Of a DNA stretch of 64,000 nucleotides, positions 15,416 through 23,721 are shown piece after piece. The stretch comes from Paraburkholderia sp. D15 (GTDB lineage Bacteria; Pseudomonadota; Gammaproteobacteria; Burkholderiales; Burkholderiaceae). Each line of letters starts with the position of its first letter. Within the stretch, counting starts at the first letter, position 1. Under the pieces are notes generated by a model. It worked only from the letters and a program-made list of their open reading frames with translations, ran no database searches and was not told the origin of the DNA. A program made the position numbers and the translations under genes. The stretch is from the NCBI RefSeq assembly GCF_029910215.1, contig NZ_CP110396.1, forward strand, positions 3,274,876 to 3,338,875, in the 5' to 3' direction.

Positions 15416-17598
15416 GGCTTGGCCTTGTGTTTGCGGCGCGAGTGGCGTGCGAACAGGATCAGCACGATCAGCAGCACCAGCAGCAGCGCCGGAATGCCCC
15501 AGCGGACCCAGTGACGCGTGACCCACTCGGTGCTCGACTCGCCGCTCGCGCTGAGATCGTCAGGGTGCACGGTGTCGAACTGCTTCAGCACGCCGGTCGA
15601 ATCGACCACCGCGATGTCGCCGCGCGACAGTTGCAGCTTGTCGGTCAGCACCGGCGCGTCGCCGGTCGAGCGGTAGACGATGCCGCTTTGCTCGCCCGAT
15701 CGCGCGACGCTCACCACCGCGAGCTTGCTGAGGCCGGACACGTCGATCAGTTTGTCGCCGGCGGGCGAGGTCAGCATCAGGTGATCGCTGGAGAATTCCG
15801 CGTGATTCTTTTCGTCGGCGAGCTTCACGTCCGCCGCGAGGAACGGACCGTCGGGGCTCGCGTCCGCGCCTTGCGCGGCGACCGAGAATTTCGCCGGCAG
15901 CGGCGCGATGCCGGCCGCGCCCGTCAGCGTCGCGAGACGCGGCACGCTGTGCACGGCGTCGTCGAGATAGGCGGGCGGCACGATCACCGTCGCCGACGAC
16001 GCGTAGCGCGCGGCCATGCCGACGAAGTCGTCGTCGGGCGTGGCATGCGCGAGCTTCAGGTAGCTGCTCGGCAGCACCGACACCGGATACGACTGACGCG
16101 CCTGGCAACCGGCGTCCGGCTGACGGCGGAAGGTGACGCGCAGATTGTTGGTGCGGGCGAGCGCGTAGCGCGGAATCGCCAGTTCGAGGCGTTGACGGCG
16201 GCCGTCCACGTCGAGCAGCTTCGCGCCGATCATCACGTCGTTGAAGTAGACGGTCGCGGTCGCGCGGCCGTCCGACAGCGTCGGCGACGCGGCGAGGTCG
16301 AGCACCACCGCTTTCGGCAGACGTCCGCCGCCGGAGGCCGCGGCCATGTCGAAGCTGGTTTCCCACGACGCCGTATCGTGCACGTCGATACTGCGCGGCA
16401 GGCCGCCGAGATCGACCAGCGGAATCGCGTCGCCGTGCAGGCGCGCGCCGAAATCGATCTGATGGACGACGACCCGGTTCGACACGTCGATCGGCCGCCA
16501 GCCGCGTGCGAGCACGCCCGCGCCCGCGTTGTCGCCGATCACGATCACCGCGCGGCCGCCCAGATGCGCGACGCGCGCCTCGCCTCGGGCGAGCGGCGTG
16601 GCGACCGGATCGATGGCGCGCGCGCGCCAGGCGTCGAATTCGGCGAGCGCTTGCGGCGCGGCCGTGGCGATCTGCGCGCGCAACGCGTCGATGCCGGCGC
16701 TCAGCGCGCTTTGCAGCGCTTTGTCCGCGACGATCACGTCCGGACCGAACGCGGCGCGCGGGCCGAGCGCGAGCACCGCGCCCAGTTCGGCCGGGTTGGC
16801 GATCGCATGCTGACCGCCGCCGGCCAGCGCGTCGAAAGCGGGCAGGCCTTGCAGACCCGCGGGGATCGTCACGCCGCTCAGGTCCACCGTCGAGCCCACG
16901 CGCGGCAGCGTCTGCATGACCGGACGCTTGCCGTCGCGTTGCAGCAGCGCGTTGGTGCGCCATGCGGTGTCGAACGAGGCCGCGTCGAGATGCGTGCCGC
17001 TGATCGCGAGCAGCGGCGCGTACGGCAGCGCGCTCCAGGCGGTGCGCAGATCGTGCACGTCGGCGGGATTGAAGCGATACGACAGACGCGTGCTCGGATC
17101 GACGCGCAGCAGGTTGCCGATCGCGGTCTGGTCGGTGCAGACGTTGTCGTTGATCACCGACGCGAAGCCGAGACCGAGGCGCACATAGCCGGCGGCACGC
17201 GGCGCGCCGTCCACGCCGATGCTCATCGCCGCGCCGCCGTTGGCCTCGGTGAACGAGCGCGCCAGTACCGGCGAGCCGTCGAGCGACAGCAGCATGGTGG
17301 TGCGGCCACCGTCGCCGCGGACATACGCGCCGTCGAATTGCAGCGTGGCGTCGGAGATCGGCACGTCGGCCGGCACCGGCAGGAAGAACTCGCGCCGCGT
17401 ATCGGGCGCGGTCAGCGTGACGCTGGTCAGCAGACCGAGTTCCTTCAGCGAGACGGTGCGTGTTTCGCTGATGCCCTCGCCGAGTTGCGTGAAGGCGCCG
17501 GCCACGTCGGCGGCGGCAGCGTGACAGAGGTTCGCGCACAGCGCGAGGACAAGCGCGAACGCGGTATGCGGCGCGCGCGGCCGACGGATGCGATTCAT
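15412..17598 (-). CDS. BcsB-like periplasmic subunit of exopolysaccharide synthase
   Basis: A 728-aa protein with a cleavable signal peptide (positive MNRIRRPRAP then a hydrophobic stretch ending CHA near residue 28). It has a long periplasmic region and a single C-terminal TM helix (WGIPALLLVLLIVLILFA, about 700-717) followed by basic residues. Beta-sandwich segments such as REFFLPVPADVPISDATLQF, GRATATVYFNDVMIGAKLL and NNLRVTFRRQPDAGC are typical of BcsB, the cellulose-synthase co-polymerase that guides glycan through the periplasm. Downstream and coupled to it by a 4-base overlap is an NfrB-like transferase instead of BcsA, so cellulose itself is not implied. No BcsC-like or NfrA-like outer-membrane exporter lies nearby. 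Confidence 0.8.
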   Translation of the reverse strand: MNRIRRPRAPHTAFALVLALCANLCHAAAADVAGAFTQLGEGISETRTVSLKELGLLTSVTLTAPDTRREFFLPVPADVPISDATLQFDGAYVRGDGGRTTMLLSLDGSPVLARSFTEANGGAAMSIGVDGAPRAAGYVRLGLGFASVINDNVCTDQTAIGNLLRVDPSTRLSYRFNPADVHDLRTAWSALPYAPLLAISGTHLDAASFDTAWRTNALLQRDGKRPVMQTLPRVGSTVDLSGVTIPAGLQGLPAFDALAGGGQHAIANPAELGAVLALGPRAAFGPDVIVADKALQSALSAGIDALRAQIATAAPQALAEFDAWRARAIDPVATPLARGEARVAHLGGRAVIVIGDNAGAGVLARGWRPIDVSNRVVVHQIDFGARLHGDAIPLVDLGGLPRSIDVHDTASWETSFDMAAASGGGRLPKAVVLDLAASPTLSDGRATATVYFNDVMIGAKLLDVDGRRQRLELAIPRYALARTNNLRVTFRRQPDAGCQARQSYPVSVLPSSYLKLAHATPDDDFVGMAARYASSATVIVPPAYLDDAVHSVPRLATLTGAAGIAPLPAKFSVAAQGADASPDGPFLAADVKLADEKNHAEFSSDHLMLTSPAGDKLIDVSGLSKLAVVSVARSGEQSGIVYRSTGDAPVLTDKLQLSRGDIAVVDSTGVLKQFDTVHPDDLSASGESSTEWVTRHWVRWGIPALLLVLLIVLILFARHSRRKHKAKP

Positions 17599-18267
17599 GA
17601 GCGGTGTGGTGTCGAAGAGGAAGGAAGACCGGACGGCGGCGCGGCGCCTTGCACGACGGCTCGCATGACGATGACGCAGGTACGGGCGAGCAGGCGAGGC
17701 GACCGCATGCCGTGCGGTGCGCGAACGATGCGTGGCGCTAGAGGTTGCCGCCGCGATGCTGGAAAAACCGCGTGCCTGCCTGATACCTCGTATTCGATGT
17801 CGCCACGTTTGTTGTAATCATCGCGCGCTTGTTCTGATTTATAACGCAATGGATTTTAAACAGACGAAGGACAGGCTCCGGTCATTAAAAATGTAAAAAA
17901 TATTAACCGGGAAAAATTGCCGTGAAACAGCTGATTTTCAGGTTGATAAGTAGATTTAACTCATCCCGTGAGACGCTTTGCTGGCGAGCCTTCCGGCGTT
18001 TCTTACGCGGCGTGGAATCAGCTCAGGAAAAATCTCCCGAGTGATATAGATGCAGCGCGCCGGCATTTTTATTAATTGCGATTTCGGATACATAGTGAAT
18101 CGCTTTTTAATTAAATCAGACGATTAAACGAGCCGCTTCGGCGCAAGCGGCGCGTAATCAAAACCGCGTGTCGATGCAAAGGCGTCTGGCCGTGACGAGT
18201 AGTGGGAATGCGCGGTCGCGGGGGGGTGCCGGCATGCGACCGCGTGATGTTGCCGTGGCTTCGCGCG
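17599..18267. other. 669-base intergenic region upstream of BcsB-like gene
   Basis: No convincing gene. The part 17820-18130 is strikingly AT-rich relative to its neighbours. It probably contains the promoter of the BcsB/NfrB-like operon and the 3' end of the nitronate monooxygenase transcript. I see no clear operator. Confidence 0.5.
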
Positions 18268-19263
18268 TCAGGCGGCGGCGCGCTGGCGTCGCGTGTCCGG
18301 CGTATTCAATACGCGCTGACGTGCGGCTCGATACTCGTCGGCGAAACGCGCGATCAACTCCGCCGTGGGCACGACCCGTTTGATCGCGCCGACGCCCTGG
18401 CCCGCTCCCCAGATGTCGCGCCACGCCTTGGCCTTGCTGCTGCCGCCCGAGCCGAAATTCATCGTGGACGGATCGGACTGCGGCAGCGCATCCGGGTCCA
18501 GCCCGGCATTGGCGATGCTCTGCCTCAGGTAGTTGCCGTGCACGCCGGTGAACAGGTTCGAATACACGATGTCCGAGGCGCTGCTGTCCACGATCATCTG
18601 CTTGTAGCGTTCGTCGGCATTGGCTTCGGTCGTCGCGATGAAGGCCGAGCCCACGTAGGCGAGGTCGGCGCCCGCGGCCTGCGCGGCGAGGATCGCGTCG
18701 CCGCTGGCGATCGCGCCGGACAGCGCCAGCGGGCCGTCGAACCATTCGCGAATCTCGTGCAGCAGCGCGAACGGCGAGAGCCGGCCGGCGTGCCCGCCGG
18801 CGCCGGTGGCCACCGCGATCAGACCGTCCGCGCCCTTGCCGATCGCTTTCTTCGCGAAGGTGTTGTCGATCACGTCGTGCAGCACGATTCCGCCATACGC
18901 GTGCGCCGAGCGATTCACGTCCTCGCGCGCGCCCAGCGAGGTGATGGTGATCGGCACCCGGTATTTCGCGCAGAGTTCGAGGTCGCGTTCCAGCCGGTCG
19001 TTCGACTTGTGCACGATCTGATTGACCGCGAACGGCGCGGCGGGCCGCTCGGGGTGGCGGGCATCGTGATCCGCGAGTTCGGTCGTGATGCGGTCCAGCC
19101 ACTCGTCGAGCAACGATTCCGTGCGCGCGTTGAGGGCCGGAAACGAGCCGACGACGCCCGCCTTGCATTGCGCGATGACGAGCTCGGGATTGGAAATGAT
19201 GAAGAGCGGCGAGGCGATCATCGGCAGCGCCAGACGGCCTTCGAGCATGAGGGGGAGGGACAT
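18268..19263 (-). CDS. Nitronate monooxygenase (2-nitropropane dioxygenase-like)
   Basis: A 331-aa FMN-binding TIM-barrel enzyme that oxidises alkyl nitronates to carbonyl compounds and nitrite; cytoplasmic. Visible motifs are LPMIASPLFIISNPELVIA at the N-terminus, FAVNQIVHKSNDR, the VATGAGGHAGRLSPFALL flavin/catalytic loop, and ALSGAIASGDAILAAQAAGADLAYVGSAF, which forms the FMN phosphate site. The start at 19263 is supported by GGAG upstream; the longer frame merely runs through the neighbouring gene. It follows the NTF2-like gene by 62 bases, probably as one transcript divergent from a PadR regulator. Enoyl-ACP reductase FabK is an alternative in the superfamily but less likely. Confidence 0.88.
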   Translation of the reverse strand: MSLPLMLEGRLALPMIASPLFIISNPELVIAQCKAGVVGSFPALNARTESLLDEWLDRITTELADHDARHPERPAAPFAVNQIVHKSNDRLERDLELCAKYRVPITITSLGAREDVNRSAHAYGGIVLHDVIDNTFAKKAIGKGADGLIAVATGAGGHAGRLSPFALLHEIREWFDGPLALSGAIASGDAILAAQAAGADLAYVGSAFIATTEANADERYKQMIVDSSASDIVYSNLFTGVHGNYLRQSIANAGLDPDALPQSDPSTMNFGSGGSSKAKAWRDIWGAGQGVGAIKRVVPTAELIARFADEYRAARQRVLNTPDTRRQRAAA

Positions 19264-19325
19264 GGGGTCTCCGGTGATGTTCAGTGGGCACCGGCGTGTG
19301 CCGGTGCTGGCGTGATTGCGGCGTG

Positions 19326-19784
19326 TCAGGCGGGATCGGGTTTGCCCGTCAGGACCGCCTGCGCGGACGCGAGCCGTGCGCCCATCTGGCCGCCGAGCGC
19401 CTGCAGCCCGCTCATCGGACGGACCATGACCTCGAATTCCTCGATCGCGCCGTGCTCGTCGAAGCGCAGCATATCGATGCCCTTGAGCGACTTGCCGTCC
19501 ACCTCCGCGCTGAACTCCAGCACCACGCTGCGCCCGTCCGTATCGACGAACTCGCGGTGATACCGGAAGTTGCCGAAGACGGTATTGACGGTGGACAGGA
19601 TCAGCTTGAGCGCGGCCTTGCCCGCGTAAGGCGTATGCGCGACCGGCGAGCGGAATACGACGTTCTCCGCCAGCAGCGGTTCGAGCCCTTCCATCGAGCC
19701 GCGTTGAATCAGTTGATGCCATGCCGACAGCGTGCGCTGCGCGGCGTCGGATAATCGTTGCGCTTCCATGCGGGTGTTCTCCAT
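19326..19784 (-). CDS. NTF2/SnoaL-like fold protein
   Basis: A 152-aa protein with the nuclear-transport-factor-2-like pattern: an N-terminal helix pair (TLSAWHQLIQRGSMEGLEPLLAENVVF), PYAGKAALKLILSTV, and beta strands ending GIDMLRFDEHGAIEEFEVMVRP. Members of this fold are small ligand-binding or isomerase/dehydratase proteins. A second ATG five codons in could also be the start. It is first in the operon with the nitronate monooxygenase, and its promoter region carries two PadR-type palindromes, so a role in handling the same xenobiotic is likely. Function unknown. Confidence 0.75.
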   Translation of the reverse strand: MENTRMEAQRLSDAAQRTLSAWHQLIQRGSMEGLEPLLAENVVFRSPVAHTPYAGKAALKLILSTVNTVFGNFRYHREFVDTDGRSVVLEFSAEVDGKSLKGIDMLRFDEHGAIEEFEVMVRPMSGLQALGGQMGARLASAQAVLTGKPDPA

Positions 19785-19864
19785 GACGATGAGGTGATGG
19801 ACCGTTGCGGATGGTGATGCCGCCGGCCGGTTCGCGTCGAGCCGGCGTGGCGCAGTCGGTCAAC

Positions 19865-19880
19865 ATGCAACTGGTTGCAT
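19865..19880. promoter_or_regulatory. PadR-type operator, distal copy
   Basis: ATGCAACTGGTTGCAT: 7-bp arms ATGCAAC/GTTGCAT around TG. It lies in the divergent region between the NTF2/nitronate monooxygenase operon and the padR-family gene. PadR-family repressors commonly bind ATGCAAC-type inverted repeats. Confidence 0.7.
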
Positions 19881-19910
19881 AAATTGGAGAATAACCAGGC
19901 CCCCGACGAT

Positions 19911-19926
19911 ATGCAACTGGATGCAT
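19911..19926. promoter_or_regulatory. PadR-type operator, proximal copy
   Basis: ATGCAACTGGATGCAT repeats the first operator with one changed base, 46 bases downstream. It sits 42 bases before the padR-family ATG, suited to autoregulation. Confidence 0.68.
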
Positions 19927-19967
19927 ATCAATTTACGAGTGGGCCATCTGCCGCTACACTCTTCGCC

Positions 19968-20519
19968 ATGTCTATCCAACACGCTCTTCTCATCTCATTG
20001 CTGGAGAAACCGTCCACCGGCTACGACCTCGCGCGTCGTTTCGACAAGTCGATCGGTTATTTCTGGCATGCCAGCCATCAGCAGATCTATCGGGAACTGG
20101 GCCGCATGACCGAGGCAGGTTGGCTCAGCGCAACCGAAGACAGCGACGGCGGCAAGCGGCTGCGCTGGCTATATCGCGTGCTGGCGCCGGGCAAGGCCGA
20201 GCTGGCGCGCTGGGTATCCGAACCGGTCGAGGAAGGCGATGCGAGCCGTGCGCTGCTGATCAAGCTGAGAGCCGAGGCGGTGATTGGCCCGCATGGCGTG
20301 GACGAAGAACTGCGCCGGCTGATCGTCGAACATCAGGGCCGGCTGGACCACTATCTGGAGATCGAGCAGCGCGATTTCGCGGCTCGCCGCATGTCCCACG
20401 CGCAGAAGCTGCAGCATGCGGTGCTGCGCGCCGGCATCCTGACCGAGCAGGGGTGGCTGCAGTGGGCGAACGAGGTTTTGCCCGTCGTGGAAGCGGCGAA
20501 ACGCAGCGCAAGGAAATGA
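19968..20519 (+). CDS. PadR-family transcriptional regulator
   Basis: A 183-aa regulator with the PadR winged-helix N-terminus (MSIQHALLISLLEKPSTGYDLARRF, then GYFWHASHQQIYRELGRMTEAGWL) and a helical C-terminal dimerisation domain of the Vir_act_alpha_C type (LIKLRAEAVIGPHGVDEEL onward). The ATG at 19968 matches the usual PadR start; the longer frame upstream would read through the operators. It is divergent from the NTF2/nitronate monooxygenase pair, with two copies of an ATGCAAC palindrome between them, so repression of that pair and of itself is likely. It stops 16 bases before the convergent LysR stop. Confidence 0.88.
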   Translation: MSIQHALLISLLEKPSTGYDLARRFDKSIGYFWHASHQQIYRELGRMTEAGWLSATEDSDGGKRLRWLYRVLAPGKAELARWVSEPVEEGDASRALLIKLRAEAVIGPHGVDEELRRLIVEHQGRLDHYLEIEQRDFAARRMSHAQKLQHAVLRAGILTEQGWLQWANEVLPVVEAAKRSARK

Positions 20520-20535
20520 TGCCGGTGGGCGGCGT

Positions 20536-21552
20536 CTAATCCGCCGCGAAATCGGCTGGGAAATCCGCTGCGAAGTCCGCTGTGACCCTGGCTGTGACGC
20601 CGCCCGTGACACTGTGTCCCGTCCGGCGACGTTTGCGCGCCGGCCGCTCGGCAGCCGGCGTCGCATCGCTCAGCAGATCGATCACCTTGCCGCGTAGCCA
20701 GCGGCTCGCCTGGTCCTGTTCGCTGCTGCGATGCCAGTACAGATGCCATTCCAGGCGCGGCAACTTGAACGGCAAGTCGAACACGCGCGCATCGTAACGT
20801 TGCAGCAATTGCACGGGTCCGGTCAGCGCGAGGTCCGTGCGCAACGCGACGAGCGGTGCGACCAGATAGTGCTGCACGCGCATGCGGATCTGCCGCTCCT
20901 TGCCGAGCTTCTTGAGTTCGGCGTCGACGAAACCGCTGCCCTGACGGCGGCTCGATACCTGAATGTGGCCGAGCGCGAGATAGTCGCGCATGCTGAGCGT
21001 GCGGCCCGCGAACGGATGATCGTGGCGCAGCATGCAGGCATAGCGGTCGCTGCCGAGCGGCGTCTGACGCAGTTGCGGATCGTCGAGCAGCGGCACGTCG
21101 ATCGCGAAATCCACCTTGCCGGTCGCGAGTGCCGCCGACACCTCGCTGCGCGGCGTGAAATAACACTCGATGTTCATGCCCGGCGCTTCCTGCTGAAGCA
21201 CTTCACCGAGCGCGGGCAGCAGGATCGCCTCGGTCAGATCGGGCATGCTGAGCCGGAACGTGCGTTCGGACCGGGCCGGCTCGAAGACCTCGCCTTCGGT
21301 GGCACTCGCCTCCAGCAATTGCAGCGCTTCCCGCACCCGGCCGATGATGTTCTCGGTCAGCGGCGTCGGCACCATGCCGGACGGCGTGCTGACGAACAAC
21401 GCGTCGCCGAACGTCTTGCGCAGACGCGCGAGCGCATTGCTGACCGCCGGTTGCGTGATGAACAGCGCCTCGGCGGCACGCGTCAGGTTGCGCTTTTCGT
21501 AGATCGATTCGAATACGACGAACAGGTTGAGATCCAGCTTCGGTGGACGCAT
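20536..21552 (-). CDS. LysR-family regulator with a repetitive C-terminal tail
   Basis: A 338-aa LysR-type regulator: N-terminal wHTH (LDLNLFVVFESIYEKRNLTRAAEALFITQ..VSNALARLR, about 7-50) and a substrate-binding domain of the NodD/NahR subgroup. Beyond the usual end at about 305 there is a basic stretch (RPARKRRRTGHS) and then a low-complexity tail with repeated ADF units coded by imperfect 12-bp repeats at 20540-20600. It lies downstream of the acyl-CoA dehydrogenase operon in the same direction with a gap of about 90 bases, so it may regulate that operon. The inducer is unknown. Confidence 0.85.
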   Translation of the reverse strand: MRPPKLDLNLFVVFESIYEKRNLTRAAEALFITQPAVSNALARLRKTFGDALFVSTPSGMVPTPLTENIIGRVREALQLLEASATEGEVFEPARSERTFRLSMPDLTEAILLPALGEVLQQEAPGMNIECYFTPRSEVSAALATGKVDFAIDVPLLDDPQLRQTPLGSDRYACMLRHDHPFAGRTLSMRDYLALGHIQVSSRRQGSGFVDAELKKLGKERQIRMRVQHYLVAPLVALRTDLALTGPVQLLQRYDARVFDLPFKLPRLEWHLYWHRSSEQDQASRWLRGKVIDLLSDATPAAERPARKRRRTGHSVTGGVTARVTADFAADFPADFAAD

Positions 21553-21642
21553 GGGACAGTCTCCGTTTGCCCGTCATCTTAAACGAGAGCGGTGTTTTGC
21601 CACGCGTCCACTTGTGGGGGTGCTTCAGGTGATTCGGTTATT

Positions 21643-22893
21643 TCAGTTGCGCAGCGGCGCGTTCAGATAATCCGCCGCTGAAGCCGCCTTCGCCGCGCCG
21701 GCCGCGATTTCCATGCGGGCGATCGCTTGCAGATGCACTTCGTCGGGACCATCGGCGTAACGCAACGCGCGCGCCCAGGTCCAGTGATCGGCGAGCGGCG
21801 TGTCGGGGCTCACGCCCATCGCGCCGAATACCTGCATCGCGCGATCGCAGACGGTGGCGTAGACCTGCGGCACCAGTGCCTTGATCATCGAGATTTCCTT
21901 GCGGGCCGCCTTCGCGCCCACTTCGTCGAGCAGCCACGCGGTTCTCAATACGAAAAGCCGGGCCTGGTCGATTTCGATCCGCGACTTCGCGATCCATTCG
22001 CCGACCGTGCCATGCTGGTGCAGATACTTGCCGAAGGTCTTGCGTTCCTGGGCCCGCGCCACCATCAGTTCGAGCGCGAGTTCGGCCGCGCCGATCGAAC
22101 GCATGCAGTGGTGAATCCGTCCCGGGCCGAGACGCGCCTGCGCGAGCGTGAAACCGCTGCCTTCCTCGCCGAGCAGGTTGGATGCCGGCACGCGCACGTT
22201 GCTGAAGGTGATCTCGCAGTGGCCCTCGGGCGACACGTGGTTCATCACCGGGATGTTGCGCACGATCTTGACGCCGGGTGTGCCGGCAGGCACCAGAATC
22301 ATGCTTTGCTGACGATGACTCTCGGCATCCGGGTCCGTTTTGCCCATCACGATGAAGAGCTGACAATTCGGGTGCGCGGCGTTGGTGATGAACCATTTGC
22401 GGCCGTTGATCACGTAGTCGTCGCCGTCGCGGCGGATCGACGTGGTGATGTTGGTCGCGTCGGAAGAGGGCACGTCCGGCTCCGTCATCGCGAAGGCCGA
22501 ACGAATGCGGCCCTCGAGCAGCGGGACCAGCCAGGCGTCGCGTTGCTCGGGCGTGGCGAACATGTGCAGCAATTCCATGTTGCCGGTGTCGGGCGCATTG
22601 CAGTTGAAGACTTCGGACGCCCAGCCGATGCGTCCCATGATCTCCGCGAGCGGCGCGTATTCGAGGTTGGTGAGCCGCGTGCCGGGTTCGTCCTCGCGAA
22701 GATGCGGCAGGAACAGATTCCACAGGCCTTCGGCTTTGGCGAGCGCCTTCAGGTCTTCCATGAACGAGACCGGGTACTGACCCGCGTGCACTTCGTCGAG
22801 CCATTGCCGTTGACGCGGGACGATGTGTTCGTCCATGAAGCGGCTCACCCGGTCGATCAGGTCCTGCACTTTGGGGCTGTAGGCAAAATTCAT
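21643..22893 (-). CDS. Acyl-CoA dehydrogenase (ACAD10/11-like)
   Basis: A 416-aa FAD acyl-CoA dehydrogenase. Seen are the N-terminal helical domain, AFAMTEPDVPSSDATNI (flavin/substrate strand), DYVINGRKWFITNAAHP, the LGPGRIHHCMRSIG helix, and RKTFGKYLHQHGTVGEWIAK. These resemble the C-terminal domain of ACAD10/ACAD11 and LvaC-type enzymes. It is last in an operon with an APH-like kinase and an SDR, the same trio used for 4-hydroxyacyl-CoA breakdown, so it may act on phosphorylated or hydroxylated acyl-CoA rather than in ordinary beta-oxidation. That role is inference from context. Confidence 0.87.
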   Translation of the reverse strand: MNFAYSPKVQDLIDRVSRFMDEHIVPRQRQWLDEVHAGQYPVSFMEDLKALAKAEGLWNLFLPHLREDEPGTRLTNLEYAPLAEIMGRIGWASEVFNCNAPDTGNMELLHMFATPEQRDAWLVPLLEGRIRSAFAMTEPDVPSSDATNITTSIRRDGDDYVINGRKWFITNAAHPNCQLFIVMGKTDPDAESHRQQSMILVPAGTPGVKIVRNIPVMNHVSPEGHCEITFSNVRVPASNLLGEEGSGFTLAQARLGPGRIHHCMRSIGAAELALELMVARAQERKTFGKYLHQHGTVGEWIAKSRIEIDQARLFVLRTAWLLDEVGAKAARKEISMIKALVPQVYATVCDRAMQVFGAMGVSPDTPLADHWTWARALRYADGPDEVHLQAIARMEIAAGAAKAASAADYLNAPLRN

Positions 22894-22917
22894 GATGGAT
22901 TTCTCGCGATGGGTGGG

Positions 22918-23682
22918 TCAGATCGTCAGGCCGCCGTCGACCACGATGCATTCGCCGTTCGTATAGCTCGATGCATCGGAGACGAGATACAGCACGGTGC
23001 CGGCCATGTCCTGAGGTTCGCCGTGACGGCGCAGCGGAATGGCTTCGATCCAGCGTTCGTAGACAGCCTTGTTTTCGAACAGCGCGCCGGCGAATTTCGT
23101 CTTCGTGAGGCCGGGCAGCAGCGCGTTGACGCGAATGCCGAGCGGCCCGCATTCCTTCGCGAAGGCTTTGGTCATGTTGACCACCGCGGCCTTCGTGATC
23201 GAGTAGATGCCTTGCATGTCGCCGGGTTGCAGCGCATTGACCGAGGCGGTGTTGACGATCGCGCCGCGGCCTTGCGCTTTCATCAGCTTGCCGGCTTCGA
23301 CCGACATGAAGAAGTAGCCGCGCACGTTGACCTCGACGGTCTTGTTGTAAGCGGCGAGATCGGTGTCGAGAATATGGCCGTAGTACGGATTCGCCGCCGC
23401 GTTGTTGACGAGGATGTCGAGACGGCCATGCTTGTCGCGGATATGGGCAAAGATCGCGGCGATGTCGTCCATCCGCCCGACGTGGCAGGCAAATGACTCG
23501 GCGCTGCCGCCCGCGGCGCGCACTTCGGCGGCGACCGTCTCGCAGTCGTCGAGCTTGCGGCTCGATACGATCACGTGAGCGCCTTGCCCGGCCAGCAGCT
23601 TCGCGATCGCTTCGCCGATGCCACGGCTCGCGCCGGTGACGAGGGCGATGCGGCCAGTGAGGTCAAACAGGTTCGTCGGCAA
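22918..23682 (-). CDS. Short-chain dehydrogenase/reductase (3-oxoacyl reductase type)
   Basis: A 254-aa classical SDR. The cofactor motif TGASRGIG lies at about 17-24, NNAA near 92, the catalytic Ser in NTASVNALQPGD, and the YSITK catalytic pair near 160. A VDGGLTI C-terminus completes the fold. It uses NAD(P)H to interconvert alcohol and ketone, probably on an acyl-CoA or hydroxy acid. It lies 24 bases upstream of the acyl-CoA dehydrogenase start, so the two are co-transcribed. LvaD-like or 3-hydroxyacyl-CoA dehydrogenase roles fit equally. Confidence 0.87.
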   Translation of the reverse strand: MPTNLFDLTGRIALVTGASRGIGEAIAKLLAGQGAHVIVSSRKLDDCETVAAEVRAAGGSAESFACHVGRMDDIAAIFAHIRDKHGRLDILVNNAAANPYYGHILDTDLAAYNKTVEVNVRGYFFMSVEAGKLMKAQGRGAIVNTASVNALQPGDMQGIYSITKAAVVNMTKAFAKECGPLGIRVNALLPGLTKTKFAGALFENKAVYERWIEAIPLRRHGEPQDMAGTVLYLVSDASSYTNGECIVVDGGLTI

Positions 23683-23721
23683 GCTTGTCTCCTGAGTTTG
23701 GAATCGTTGCTGGAAAATGGA

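Noticed and set aside
15412-17598. Cellulose synthase operon
   Set aside because: The BcsB-like gene lacks a BcsA with PilZ, BcsC and BcsZ neighbours; the coupled transferase is NfrB-like instead.
15427-17817. 796-codon rightward open frame opposite the BcsB-like gene
   Set aside because: Composition is extreme (Arg, His, Gln, Ala) and it has no motif, whereas the leftward frame has a signal peptide, beta-sandwich segments and a TM anchor. High GC makes such antisense frames common.
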